A DNA stretch of 64,000 nt from Gracilariopsis chorda. Lineage: Eukaryota > Rhodophyta > Florideophyceae > Gracilariales > Gracilariaceae. The stretch covers positions 372,001-436,000 of the forward strand of contig NBIV01000013.1 in assembly GCA_003194525.1 (NCBI GenBank), read 5' to 3'. Below are positions 9,950-20,354 of this stretch, one piece after another. Positions within the stretch are counted from its first letter, which is position 1. The number at the start of each line of letters is the position of its first letter. A program made the translations under genes and the position numbers. The notes under the pieces are model-generated. The model made no database searches. It was not told the origin of the DNA and was given only the letters and a program-made list of their open reading frames with translations.

Positions 9950-10852
9950 TCAGCTTCCAAAGCGAAAAAGGGCACCGAAGAGGAAGTGTTGAATCACCGG
10001 TTGTTTCTGCCACACTTCACCGCGATACATCTTGATCATACCAGTGTTTATCTTCTTCCAGCCACCATTGACTCCGCTAATGTCATGCAGCATTCGCGAA
10101 TGCTCTGCAAATGGACCGGTTTTCATTTCTCGAATAAAGGCTATTGCATCAAGGTACAAGTACTCATCACGAAGCTCTCCCAGGGCCTCTTCGTCGTAAA
10201 TGACATTCGGGAGCACTCTATTAGACGATAGCAATTGCGAGCTACCCCAGAGAAAAGGCAGGAATGAGTAGTCATCCAAACCCCACACACCATGGCTTCC
10301 AGCAGGTTCCAACATGTAACGGGTTTGAAGAAGTCGGGTTGTCTTCAAGTACGCTGGAAAAACGATTAAAACAACTTCTTCATCTTCGCTCTCATGTAGC
10401 ACGCCTATCTTCGAAAGACAATACAGCAAAACCAGAAAATGGGCTTCATGCCCGCTTCCATAATCGATTCGTGTTTCGTTGCCGAAGCTAGTCTTCAAGT
10501 ATTCTGCTAGCTCTCTTGCGACATGTTCTTCAGACCGACCGGTTTCTTTCGAATAGTCTCCATCCCATGTGTGTACGATTGATCGCATCAAGGATTCCAC
10601 GTTCTTGCAAAGGCGCTCATGCCATGTTCGGAAGGCCCTATTTCCAAACCGACTTGCTTGCTGTGTGGGTTCAATTTCTTTTGCCCACTCCGCGAGTGTC
10701 TTCAACATGTTAACAATGCTTTTCACACTGGACGCGGCTTCACTCAGACTCACCGAGCTACACTTCTTGTCTACAACTGCCGAATTCAGCCTCAACATGT
10801 ACGCCCACAACTCCTGTTGCAGTGATTTTAAGTTAGAGTGTCTTGAAAACAT
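9950..10852 (-). CDS. PTPA: PTPA/Rrd-type peptidyl-prolyl isomerase, PP2A activator
   Basis: A 300-residue protein from the ATG at 10852. The whole length matches the phosphotyrosyl phosphatase activator family: an N-terminal helical lid (LKSLQQELWAYMLRL), then the signature blocks YGSGHEAHFLVLLYCLSKIG, GSHGVWGLDDYSFLPFLWGS and, near the C terminus, MYRGEVWQKQPVIQHFLFG. These residues form the ATP and peptide cleft through which PTPA loads metal into the PP2A catalytic subunit in the cytosol and nucleus. Length is normal for the family and no intron is needed. A GTAAGT sequence just upstream of the ATG might mark a 5' UTR intron. Confidence 0.93.
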   Translation of the reverse strand: MFSRHSNLKSLQQELWAYMLRLNSAVVDKKCSSVSLSEAASSVKSIVNMLKTLAEWAKEIEPTQQASRFGNRAFRTWHERLCKNVESLMRSIVHTWDGDYSKETGRSEEHVARELAEYLKTSFGNETRIDYGSGHEAHFLVLLYCLSKIGVLHESEDEEVVLIVFPAYLKTTRLLQTRYMLEPAGSHGVWGLDDYSFLPFLWGSSQLLSSNRVLPNVIYDEEALGELRDEYLYLDAIAFIREMKTGPFAEHSRMLHDISGVNGGWKKINTGMIKMYRGEVWQKQPVIQHFLFGALFRFGS

Positions 10853-11726
10853 GGAACATGTTGAGTGACTAGAATTGCTCCTCAACTTACCGCGAAAGTT
10901 CTAGAGCTCAAGAAAGTCTGTAGATCGGCATTCGTTTTGATATATCTGTTTTACCAGACGAGATCAGTTAGCATCCATCATTTCGAAGTCTTATGGTCTC
11001 GTTGCCCATCAATATATGTGCCTAACGTACTTTTGAGGTATCACAGAGGCAGATTCTTCACTGCATGTTGGTTGTGAACCTTTTTCATCAGCCATTCTGA
11101 CCTGCTCAATTCTAGGTCATGAACTGTTCTCCGATGCTGTCTCCCCAATTTCAACCTCTGGACAAGGTTCTAGAAGATTAATACTCTTTACTGAGCACAG
11201 GTCATCAACTCTTGGCTCCGTGCTATGGGTACCAACGGTAACCCGTTGATGCTTTCATGAGAGTTCGTTGAAACGCAAGTGAGCAGTATTGTGAAATGAA
11301 CCCTGAAATCTTTTATTTTTGTCTTTTCGTTATTCCTGATCTTTTTAAGGTTCTTGATGCTCTTCTACTGCCAAGCTTCTCGTCCTTGACGGGATAAAGA
11401 ATGAGATGTCAGATGTTGGGAAATTGTGATTTGTGTATGAAAGCAAATATTTCTTCTGCTTCAGATATCCCTTTCCAGTTCACAATGATGAACACGTAAA
11501 TGGTCTTTCCATCGTTCTTTTCCTGCTTGTGTGTCAGAACAGGCTGTTACAAGGTCACATGGCCTTGCAGTTTGAACCGTATAGAGCATTCGTAGTTTGT
11601 TGTAAACGGTACCTACCTACCACTATAACCTTACATGAACAGCAATATCCAAAAGACAATCAGCACAGTGAGCTGGTCAGTCCAGTTTAGCCCGTATTAT
11701 TTACTCTCAACTTAAACACTCCTAGT
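10853..11726. other. Intergenic
   Basis: No coding or RNA gene is recognised. It holds one copy of the palindrome-like word GGTACCAACGGTAACC (11228-11243). Confidence 0.5.
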
Positions 11727-12812
11727 CTACACACGAACAGCAACAGTGAGATAACTCTCATACTCCTCCGAAATCATACCATTGACCGCATAAGGAGGCC
11801 TACATCTTAGTTGTTCTCTTCGAATAACTCGCAATCCACATCTGGCAATAACTAGGTCCAGTTCGTCCTTTGTTATTTCGACGCTTGTTTCCGTAAGAGA
11901 GTCGTCGTATCTAAAGTCCAAGCAGCCATGATTCACCCACACGCCGCCAACCTTGAGTATCTTTGCAATGCGACGGATATACGAAATAATACTATGTGAG
12001 TTCTCGATTGAAAAACAAGTGGCAATGGCATCCCATTTTTCAGGGTCGTCGTACAAATCGAGGAATTCGCCAGCCACCATGGTGAAATGAGCTCCTTCTA
12101 AAATCCTCGGATCAGAGTCTGGAAATTCAACCTCTTTGAGTTGTTCATCAACGGAACGAATCATGCCGGTATGGTGCGCAAACGGGTAGAGGTGAAGTGG
12201 GTTTTCTGGGGTAGCAGTTCCGTTGAGCACATAGTTACACATAAAAAGCTGCAAATAAGAGTGCTCAACGCCCTGAACAGAGAGCCCCAAACGAGCCAAT
12301 TCCCACGAAAGACGACCTAGTGAAGCGCCAGGCACGAGAACAGTGAAGGAATTACGGTCCGGTACTGCGCCCGCTGTAAGAGCATCTTCAACAGCCTCAT
12401 CCAAAGCGTTTATAATAGGGTCGTAAGTGAGCGACCGGTCCTTCGCGCCCAAAGAAGACCAATCGCGAACAACGGCGAGCAAACCATCAACGACGTCCGG
12501 AAAGTCCGCGACAGTTTGTTCAAGCTGTTCTGGCGTAATCTCATCCGGATCAAAAGACGAATCTATGCCAGCTAGATCGGCTATCTTCTCAATGACATCG
12601 GCATTATGTTCAACAGCTTCAGCTGCGTGGGACAGACGTATTGGTAAGGTGGGAATGAGAGACTGGTGTATTGCAGAGAGTTGCTCAAACGAGTGGACCT
12701 GAGAATCAAAGACTTGAAGCGAGAGACCGCGATAAGCCATAAGCGCTCTCCATGCGCGCGAGATTCGTTCCAGGTCGTATTCGGTAGGTTGCTCCTCCTC
12801 CTGCGTGGTCAT
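11727..12812 (-). CDS. Carnosine N-methyltransferase family (N2227-like)
   Basis: A 361-residue protein starting MTTQEEEQ (ATG at 12812). It is an N2227/CARNMT1-type SAM-dependent methyltransferase. The glycine-rich SAM loop is VLVPGASLGRLSWELARLG, then the family motif EHSYLQLFMCNYVLN, LYPFAHHTGM, and FSIENSHSIISYIRRI before the late strand GGVWVNHGCLDFRY. Animal and fungal homologues methylate carnosine or histidine-containing dipeptides in cytosol or nucleus; the substrate in an alga is unknown. The first 130 residues are a helical family extension. It is divergent from the NTF2-like gene across a 620-bp region. Confidence 0.92.
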   Translation of the reverse strand: MTTQEEEQPTEYDLERISRAWRALMAYRGLSLQVFDSQVHSFEQLSAIHQSLIPTLPIRLSHAAEAVEHNADVIEKIADLAGIDSSFDPDEITPEQLEQTVADFPDVVDGLLAVVRDWSSLGAKDRSLTYDPIINALDEAVEDALTAGAVPDRNSFTVLVPGASLGRLSWELARLGLSVQGVEHSYLQLFMCNYVLNGTATPENPLHLYPFAHHTGMIRSVDEQLKEVEFPDSDPRILEGAHFTMVAGEFLDLYDDPEKWDAIATCFSIENSHSIISYIRRIAKILKVGGVWVNHGCLDFRYDDSLTETSVEITKDELDLVIARCGLRVIRREQLRCRPPYAVNGMISEEYESYLTVAVRV

Positions 12813-13434
12813 CGCGTTACTTGACTACGTTTGAAGAGAACGAACGAAAAGCGCGCGTGAAGCTGGTGTAGGAATCAGTCGGAACTACGTTCTGGATGGG
12901 AGAAGATGACTTGTGATACACGGCATGAAGAAGAATTGGTGGGAAAGGTATGAGCTCTGTGCGTAGCACAGTCACATGCACGCTGAGCGGTGGAGGGGCG
13001 CAGCTCAATGGCGATGGGCGGCTGCGGAGCGCGGCGGAAGGCGGCAACATTTGTTGCGCAGAGGCAAGCGGACGATGGCGATTGCTGCTGGGGAGCGCAT
13101 CCACTGTCAGCATCTCCGCGCCTGCGCTGACATTGCATCGGAACGAGCGATGCGCCGTTTCGGTTCGGTCGCAGCGTCCTCGGTACCCTTGGTAGCCGGT
13201 TTAGTAGCCGTGATCTTTGCTCGCATGTGCCCCGGCACACGCAGTTCAACTCTCCACCGTTCACCCTGCATCTTGTTTAGCCGACCCCAATGTTTGCGCT
13301 TCTTCCACCACATCCTTTTTCGTTCGTCAAAAGCAAGTCCGCCTTCTTCAAACATGCCCCGAGTGTGTACCGGAATTGCCAGCTCAAGTGACTGCGACAC
13401 CGCAAAGCCCACAAAGCCCATCGCTGCCGTCGCA
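12813..13434. other. Divergent promoter region; possible N-terminal extension of the NTF2-like gene
   Basis: This lies between the start of the minus-strand methyltransferase (12812) and the chosen start of the plus-strand NTF2-like gene (13435). The plus frame is open from an ATG at 12976 and could encode an Arg/Ser-rich leader (AMRRFGSVAASSVPLVAGLV is inside it), so organelle targeting is possible. No core promoter was identified. Confidence 0.4.
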
Positions 13435-13851
13435 ATGGACGCCTTCCGTCAGTTTCTTGACCGCGGCAAAGAAGCCGCCCAAACCGTCTCCGCTCCAATG
13501 ACAACCTCCCGGGAACGTCGTCGTCTACAAGCCGCAGAGTCCTACATCCAAATGCGCATGGCCGGAAACAACGAAAAGCTTCTCAACCTAGTGTCGGATG
13601 ATATACAACTGCTGTCATCGCGGGACGGCACGTTTGTCGGAAAGGATCAGTTTTCTGACTATCTTGACAAAGTGAAGCCTACTGGCACTTGGGAAAACGC
13701 TACTTGGAACGACGATATTGACAGAGCGCAGATTCTGGGTAGAGTCAAGTTTCTTGTGGTAAACGTTGGCGTTGTCGCGCATATGGGCTTTGATAAGTCG
13801 GACAAAATCAACCGGATATACGTCGGAACCAGATCCAAGTCTCCTAAATAA
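13435..13851 (+). CDS. NTF2/SnoaL-like small protein
   Basis: A 138-residue core from the ATG at 13435 (MDAFRQFLDRGKEAAQTV). Residues about 28-135 have the cone-fold pattern of the NTF2-like superfamily: helix AAESYIQMRMAGNNEKLLNL, strand DDIQLLSSRDGTFVGKDQF, then paired strands RVKFLVVNVGVVAHMGFD and KINRIYVGTRS. No catalytic residues are conserved well enough to predict an activity; such proteins bind small hydrophobic ligands or act as scaffolds. In-frame ATGs upstream (13354, 12976) would add an Arg/Ser-rich leader that could be a transit peptide. Confidence 0.65.
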   Translation: MDAFRQFLDRGKEAAQTVSAPMTTSRERRRLQAAESYIQMRMAGNNEKLLNLVSDDIQLLSSRDGTFVGKDQFSDYLDKVKPTGTWENATWNDDIDRAQILGRVKFLVVNVGVVAHMGFDKSDKINRIYVGTRSKSPK

Positions 13852-14443
13852 GTACACTTACCAACAAACATACTATGCAACTTTCAGCGCTACACTCTGC
13901 TCATCGAAACCGTGCGCATTTCTCAGCGACGCCGGTTCGCCCATGAATTGCTTTCCTTCTGTGCTGCACTTTGTTTGACCTCTAGCTAGGCCTTTTACAG
14001 TGCCACTTTCAACGACCTCGATAACGCTAAACTGGCCCATCCCAGCCTGCTTTTCGTTAGGCATAAGCGTTGGAGAAGAGCAGTCGAAGACACGTCTGAA
14101 CACGATTGGGATATGGCACGGTTTGCTCGGGTGCGTAACACGAATCACAAATAAACCCCTTCATGTGTGTGGGACACGCCTACACACGACTTTACAACAG
14201 ACTTGCTAAGCTACTACCTATGTCGACACTACCAGCAGGCGACAGCAACACGCGATGCCAGGGTACGCTCAGAACAAAACGTCGTTGAATGCAATGTTGC
14301 ACGCCATAGTCTGTTGCATAAAATTGTGCAACACTCACACTTGAGGAGAGAGCGCTGTGCAAAAGGTATAGAGATGCAGCAGGACATTAACAACACAGCT
14401 GCTCCCAACGTAAACGCCAAAACAGAAAACGAGAGAGAAAAAC
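13852..14443. other. Intergenic, convergent 3' ends
   Basis: Between the 3' ends of the NTF2-like and ClpS genes. Nothing is recognised. Confidence 0.5.
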
Positions 14444-14884
14444 TCATTCCTCCTCAATATCCGACCGCAAACCATTATTCCTCAACATGTCGCAATAGCC
14501 CTCACTAATCTCGAAGATCCAAACACCGACGACAGCTTTTCCGTTTGTGTGTGCCTTTTGCATAATAGCGTACGCAGCCTCCGGAGTAAGGCCAGGCACG
14601 ACCTTCAAAAGAACCTTCGTGACGTAGTCCTTTGTGTGCATTTCATCATTGAAGATAAGAACCTTGTAAAACTTGCCAGGGTCAATCTTCTGCTTGACGC
14701 TTGTGGACTCGGTTTCCGGCGTGGCAGTGGGCGTCTGTGCTAGGAGGTTGTTCAACTTGGTGCGCAGGTCCTCCTTTACGGGCGCGTCCAAAGCGCCCAT
14801 GCGCGGTCGACGACGGCAGACCGCTTTCACATTACGCTGCACTGCAGCAGCAGAGCGCACTGGAAGCGGGGTAAGAAACGCCAT
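14444..14884 (-). CDS. clpS: Plastid ClpS N-degron adaptor
   Basis: A 146-residue protein from the ATG at 14884; the open frame upstream lacks an ATG. Residues 1-30 (MAFLTPLPVRSAAAVQRNVK) look like a transit peptide. The ClpS core covers about 65-140: KFYKVLIFNDEMHTKDYVTK, where the Asn-Asp of FNDE lines the N-end pocket, then LLKVVPGLTPEAAYAIMQKA and HTNGKAVVGVWIFEISEGYC, with the pocket His. ClpS delivers proteins with destabilising N-terminal residues to the ClpC/ClpP protease in the plastid stroma. A plastid-targeted ClpS is good evidence for a photosynthetic host. Confidence 0.93.
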   Translation of the reverse strand: MAFLTPLPVRSAAAVQRNVKAVCRRRPRMGALDAPVKEDLRTKLNNLLAQTPTATPETESTSVKQKIDPGKFYKVLIFNDEMHTKDYVTKVLLKVVPGLTPEAAYAIMQKAHTNGKAVVGVWIFEISEGYCDMLRNNGLRSDIEEE

Positions 14885-17800
14885 TTCGGACAGAAGGTTC
14901 AAAGTCGGGAGCACGTAGAGAAGCGAGCAGCGGGAGCGAAAGAAGACAGACGTAATCAGCTGTGGCAAGCGGGTGTGGGGTACGGGATGGGGCGACGAAT
15001 GCAGCACAGCGGGGGTCAGCAGTTTTCGGGCCTAGGGTCGAGCTCAGCCACGCCGCCGGTGTCCCTGTGAGAACAAGCGGCCACGCCGACAACGCAGAGC
15101 CACAATTTCGCGCCACAACGGCTTGCAAGGCACCAATGAAATCAGTGTATTTGCCGTAAGCACGGACTGTGAGCCACTGCCGTTTCATACGTGTCCACTA
15201 CGCACTGCATGTGCAGCAGCTGCGATGCGTGCGCGGATACGGGCGTATCTGGGGGATATGGGGGGAAATGTCACTGCGCTAAACCCTCGATCGAAGGTTA
15301 AGCGTTGACGTGTAGGGCTCAACGTTCGGGCACCAGCCCCATTCCACTTGCCCGCACTGGGCGCGAGAGCAGACGCGCACAGGCGACGCCGGCTTGTGCC
15401 CGCCTCGTAGTGTATCTACACATCGCCCATGTTTGGCTCGTGTGCCTATGCTGAATCGCCTCGCCTTGTCATGCTATTTGGCGTACCGTCACCAACTCGA
15501 GAGGAACGCTTACGGCCGTAACCGAAGCTGACGCCGTGCGACGCAGTCAGTTTTAACTTGCCTATAAACAGAACGCCATAACTCATCTACACGGTATTCT
15601 ACCATTGGTACATCATGTACCAAACGTACCGTGTACACGAATTATCGCGTTCATGAACATCATCTCGTCTTCATCAGTCATCATCAACGAGCGCAGCCGT
15701 GGCTACGAACCAATCATTGCTTTATGTTCCACAGCCTTGAATCGAGCAATGGGTTAATACATTTATTGTTTAATCGTACCATCACGTGAAGCTCTTCTCT
15801 CGTTCGTGTTCCTGCTCTCACTCAGCGCCATGCAAACGAACGCAGTCCCTTTTTTTATAATGTGCCAGCGGTACAAAACGTACAGCGAAAGCGCTGCCGT
15901 TTTCAACCTCAAAAACACTCACCTCAGTGTGTAGAATCTACTGTGGATACTGTACAGTGTATTGAACTCGCTTGCTTTTGGTACACGTCACTTTGTTCTT
16001 GCCATCCACCTGCACCGTCCGTCTTTTCATTTCTTTCGTTTCAAGGAGCACCATTCTGTTATTGCTCTGTGAACCGAAAAAAATCAACCCGCTTCATGGA
16101 TCTTGACATACAAGCGTAGTGCTATTGGGCTTCGCAGCGAAAAGCATACACAACATGTGATCGAACGGAGACTCATCCACCTGTCATCTTTGCATCGCTG
16201 TTCTAAACAACTTCTCGGTTAACTGCAGCTACAGAGATCCGCGCTTCCGAATTTCTGTGCCTGCAATTTCTACCAAGCAGTGTCCTCTCTCGAGTTCGCG
16301 AAGAACGGCACAACAACGGAAACAATTCCGAGCAGTTTTGTCAGAATCGTTTGTAAGCTTACGGGCTTCAATATTGGAAAGAAGATGACTTCATCGACAA
16401 ATACGACGGAGAAAATTCAACCTTCGTCCTCGAGTTTCTTCGTTCGTGATCACAGCAGAACGGTTCGATAGCCTGATTTCTCTTTCTCCGTCACGAAGGC
16501 AATAACGTTTCGTATCCTTCGGTAATACAACCGTTGGTAAAGACAGCAGTCTTCAAATATCCTTTTCCCAATCTGCGAGTCCTTCAGAAGATGTACAAAC
16601 GGTACCAACGGTACTCCCCTCCTTGGTTTTCATCCGTTTGAAGTTTTCTGTTACGTACTGGAAGAAAGTGGTAGGCATGATGCGTTGTCAGCAATGCCGA
16701 TTCTAATGTGAACCTGATCAACCTCGACAATACAGCGACAATTCGGCGAGAACATGAGTTGTGCACAGGATGGAACACCGCTCAAAACGAGTTTTCTCGG
16801 AGCCTCACGTTTTGTCTTTGCATGCCACCCCTGCGCTCTGCTCTTTTTCAAAGCGGTGTCAAAGCACAATTCCACATCAAGCGCAGTTCGTCTGTGTTCA
16901 GATCGCATTCCTATGCTCCTAGAATGCAAGTATGGAATGCCAATGACAACACACGCTGCGCTGCGCTGCCTCCTTGGCGGTTGACAACATGAGAAAGATG
17001 AAGCGGGCAGGTTGCAATTGCCCGTCTCGTGCAAACCTTTGTTTGCAATAGCGCAACTGTGCACGCCCCCAACAAACACGTAGCGTAAAAACACGGGTTT
17101 CGAAGGATCAATGCACTCAATACATCAGCTGATAAAGCTTGGCGGATCCAATCCCATTCGGTCTGATAAGCAACTCGTGTCACATAATCAAGAATAGCGC
17201 AGATGCATGCCCACAAACTCTCCCTTTGAGTCACGAGATTCTCATTGGCGGAGACCCACGATGCTCATCGCAATGTGATGTCAGGACGTTCAAAGCATAT
17301 CATGTGATCTGGGCCACTGCTATCTACCGCCGTGCCCCCTATGAAGAGCTTGAAACGCTAAAAATATGTTCGATCCATGAGCTTCAAGCAGTAGCATCAA
17401 GCATATTTTGCTTTGGGACATTCGGCGTCAAAATGAATCACAAGCGCAACTCCAAGCTATGCCTGACGCACTCACAAATTGATTGCGAATAACTCAATTC
17501 ATCTGCATCGTGCCCTCACAACTTTTCACCGACAGCCGAAAGAGCTGGAATCACATCTGCATCGCTGTTACAAGGACTTGCAGCTCCGTGCCGAAAACGT
17601 TGTGTCAGTGTACGTACGCTCAGGATCGCAGGAAGCTAATACTGAATCACAACAACCAAGAAATGGTACTTCTTGCCTTCTCCGACAGCGATATATCGAA
17701 GGTCCACGCTACCACGACGCACCGAAGCACACCGCAAGGTTGATGAGCGCGGATGAGAGTTCTGCTTCTGCATACAGAGTATGCCAGTTATTTTCATGTC

Positions 17801-18293
17801 AAAGGGTTTGCCTTCTACATGTCACGTCACTGCATCAGGCTTGGCTGCACGGCGAAAGCGGATGAGCCTTTTCCAATGAACAACAAAACCACTGGGACAG
17901 GGAAAAGTACCTAATATGGAGGGAGGACAGGCAAAGACAGCACAAACCCATGTTTCAAAGCAACGGTCTGGTCGTAATGGCAAAGGGCAGTATTATTCAG
18001 CAAACACCCAAAAAGAAGAGCAAGCAGCACACTGCAGGGAAGTTGTTGACAACGAAACAAGACAGAGACTTGTGATTTGCAGAGAAGTGACGTATGTAGT
18101 ACCGCACAACAGTTTACACAGCTCCACAAAGAGTGTACTAAGAAAGAAAAGAAGAAGCGATTCACGCACGCCGCACACGCCACATACATACACGGGAAGC
18201 GTTATAACAAACAGCAATGGCTCATGAAATGCACCCAACCGTTTCTTCTCGCGAAAGTGAGAAGCGTTCAAAAAGGCAAGGGGCACGCCAAAG
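14885..18293. other. Long intergenic region, 3.4 kb
   Basis: No convincing gene, tRNA or repeat. Several short open frames (for example 17139-17492 and 17479-17865 on plus) lack family motifs and consistent codon bias. A GGTACCAACGGTAC word occurs at 16601-16614. A multi-exon or non-coding RNA gene cannot be excluded by eye. Confidence 0.4.
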
Positions 18294-19166
18294 CTACTCC
18301 ATGTGTTCTTCCTTTTGTTCACTTGTAACCTCTTCCTGGGTGTCAACCGCTTCAGCAGCGGCAGCAGCAGTAGCATCATTAAGAGCTATAGAGGGTGTAG
18401 GAACAGTGGTAGCAGCATTAGCATTATCTATTCTCATTCGTTTAGGTTCTCTTTCAACGATAGGCGGCGGTTGATTCGCATCCCAATTGCCCTGCAACGT
18501 GGCGGCCACGACAGCGCAACGGTGCGCCAAAGCAGCCACCTTTTCAAGTGAGCGCACCGCCGAGTCAAGTTGCGCCGTAGCTTCATCAAATTCTTGCTCA
18601 CTTTTGGCGTCTGCTACAGCGGTATCGGCTATTGCCACCCGTCTGTTTGCAGCTTCTAATGCGGCGTCGATTTTTGCGGGTTGTACTCTACTGATGGGAC
18701 CTGTAGGATGATGGCCGTTTCCTACAAGCGGTGGCGGAACGGTTCCAGTGACACCTGTGAAAAGGTCAGCGGCATCTAAAGCCGGCTGAATGGAATGCGC
18801 TTCGTTTCCCGCAGACGCTCGTCTCGGACAGGTTTTTCTACGCGACGCGACAGGACGCGGAAATTGAGATGGAGCAGGTGAGTGAGGGATGCAAAGTCAG
18901 AAGGAGCAAAAAGAACGGGTGGGCAGTGAAGTGAGGGGTGGGGAAGGAATAACTCACTGGTTATGTCCCAGTTCATGACAGTGTCCGCACTTGTATTGCT
19001 TTCCGCGCCTGGAGGAACCGGGTGTCTTCTGTTTGACCGGTTCCTGATGCATGGGTGCCGGCTCTGCATTGACGGGATTGACCGGGTTGTGAGAGGTTTG
19101 GTGGTGATGGGTCTGTTCAACCTCATGGGTGATGAGCGGAACGGAAGCGGCATGAGTAGAAGCCAT
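18294..19166 (-). CDS. Two-exon CCHC zinc-knuckle protein
   Basis: Exon 1 is 19166-18958 (ATG, MASTHAASVPLITHEVEQTH) and exon 2 is 18837-18294, joined across a 120-bp intron (18957-18838) with GTGAGT donor and GTAG acceptor. Splicing rebuilds a perfect CX2CX4HX4C knuckle: CGHCHELGHNQ from exon 1 plus KTCPRRA from exon 2, so the intron cuts the finger just after its histidine. The product is about 250 residues: an N-terminal His/Pro-rich tail, the knuckle, then a coiled-coil-like segment (AALEAANRRVAIADTAVADA, DEATAQLDSAVRSLEKVAAL) and an acidic end. Such knuckles bind single-stranded RNA or DNA. No orthologue is recognised. Without splicing, exon 1 hits a stop at once. Confidence 0.75.
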
Positions 19167-19896
19167 AGCGTGGGTGAACACCAGAGTTGCAGAGAAGCAG
19201 AGAGAAGCAGAGAGAAGCAGAGAGGAGACGACGAAACGGGGCTTATTGGCGAGAGGGGAGGGAGGTGGACGTGGGGGAGGGGGAAGGGGGGAAAGAACAG
19301 CACGGCCACTCGCGGCCGCACGGCGCGAGTGAAGACGCGCGTGAGCTCGCGGGGGGCGGGGGGTGTTGAGGGGACCGAGCGCCCGCGCGTATCGGTAGTA
19401 GAGCGGAAGCGCGAAACGGGGCAATCGCAAAACAGCAGCGCACAACGGGAGAGACGGGGATGCGACGCGGGGGCGAGTGCGAGCGTGGGGGGCGCGAAAG
19501 TTAAAGTTTTGGTTTTCGAACATGAAACAAAAGCGAAAGTTGCCGCCGTGGCGAAACAACGTAACGGAGCCGAGCGGCTGCGCGCCGTCGCCGATGCGCG
19601 CGCACTTCGCTGCCGGCGGCGCCACGTCGCGCGCGCTGGACACGTGTCCGCGTGGATGCGACCCTTCGCGCTGTGCCACGTGGCGCGTGCTGCAGTGCGC
19701 GCAGCGCCGCTTGTCGCTGAAGCGATGACGGCGCTGTGCGTCCCTGCGCCGCTCGTCGCGCAGCGCCAGTGCAGCCGCCAACGCGCCACGCGCACGTTCG
19801 CGCCATCTCCGCCCCTTCCGTGTGCCGCGCCCAAGCGCCCGCCGCACCTGCACCCCCCTCTTCCTCCACCGCCGTCTCACTCGCCTTCCACACACC
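19167..19896. other. GC-rich divergent promoter region
   Basis: 730 bp between the ATGs of the zinc-knuckle gene (minus) and the Kunitz gene (plus), rich in CG dinucleotides. It contains a short tandem AGAGAAGCAG run (about 19196-19220). Its GC content opens long spurious frames on both strands. No transcription-start element can be picked by eye. Confidence 0.55.
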
Positions 19897-20354
19897 ATGC
19901 GCTCCTCTTCTTCCGCCGTCGTCCCGCTCGTCGTGCTACTGGTCGCCTCGCGCGCCCTTCTATCGCGCGCCGCTCCTTCTTCCGCTCAACCCACCCCCGC
20001 CCCGCAGTGCACCTGGCTTCCCGACCCCGGTCCCTGTCGCGCCTTTTTCCGTCGCTACTACTACAACAATCAAACCCACGTAAGTTGCGCCCCGCCTCAC
20101 CGCGCATCTCCCCAAATTGCAGCGCATCTCACACACAAATATCCCCCCAACAACAGACTTGCCAAGTATTCGTTCACGGCGGTTGCGATGGACGCGTTCC
20201 GTTTCGCACAAGTCAACAATGCCAAGCCGCCCATTGCGACGCGCTAACCGACTCCACAACACCGCTTATCTCCTCTCATTCCCTTCATCAAATGCTCGCG
20301 CTCAACCCTCGATTACGCCTCATTCAACTACACGCACCCACCGTTATCGTGTAA
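19897..20354 (+). CDS. Secreted single-domain Kunitz (BPTI) protease inhibitor, two exons
   Basis: Exon 1 is 19897-20079, intron 20080-20156 (77 bp; GTAAGT, CAACAG), exon 2 is 20157-20354; 126 residues. A signal peptide (MRSSSSAVVPLVVLLVASRA) precedes one Kunitz domain. Exon 1 carries the first two cysteines (QCTWLPDPGPCRAFFRRYYY) and exon 2 the other four (TCQVFVHGGCDGR... QQCQAAHC). Cysteine spacing is 8-15-7-11-4, against the canonical 8-15-7-12-3. The P1 residue after the second cysteine is Arg, which predicts trypsin-like targets. It lies head-to-head with the zinc-knuckle gene. Kunitz domains are mainly animal, so an algal copy is unusual. Confidence 0.9.

Noticed and set aside
16651-17094. 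147-codon minus-strand frame as a gene
   Set aside because: Composition looks random and overlapping frames on plus are just as open; no motif.
18776-19834. Long minus-strand Arg/Pro-rich frame (and 18954-19898)
   Set aside because: A GC-driven open frame; only the exon from 19166 to 18958 has a zinc-knuckle motif and a splice donor.
18963-20354. A 463-codon plus-strand frame read as one protein
   Set aside because: It is antisense to the zinc-knuckle exon, crosses a GC-rich promoter and owes its end to Kunitz exon 2. The two spliced genes explain the region better.
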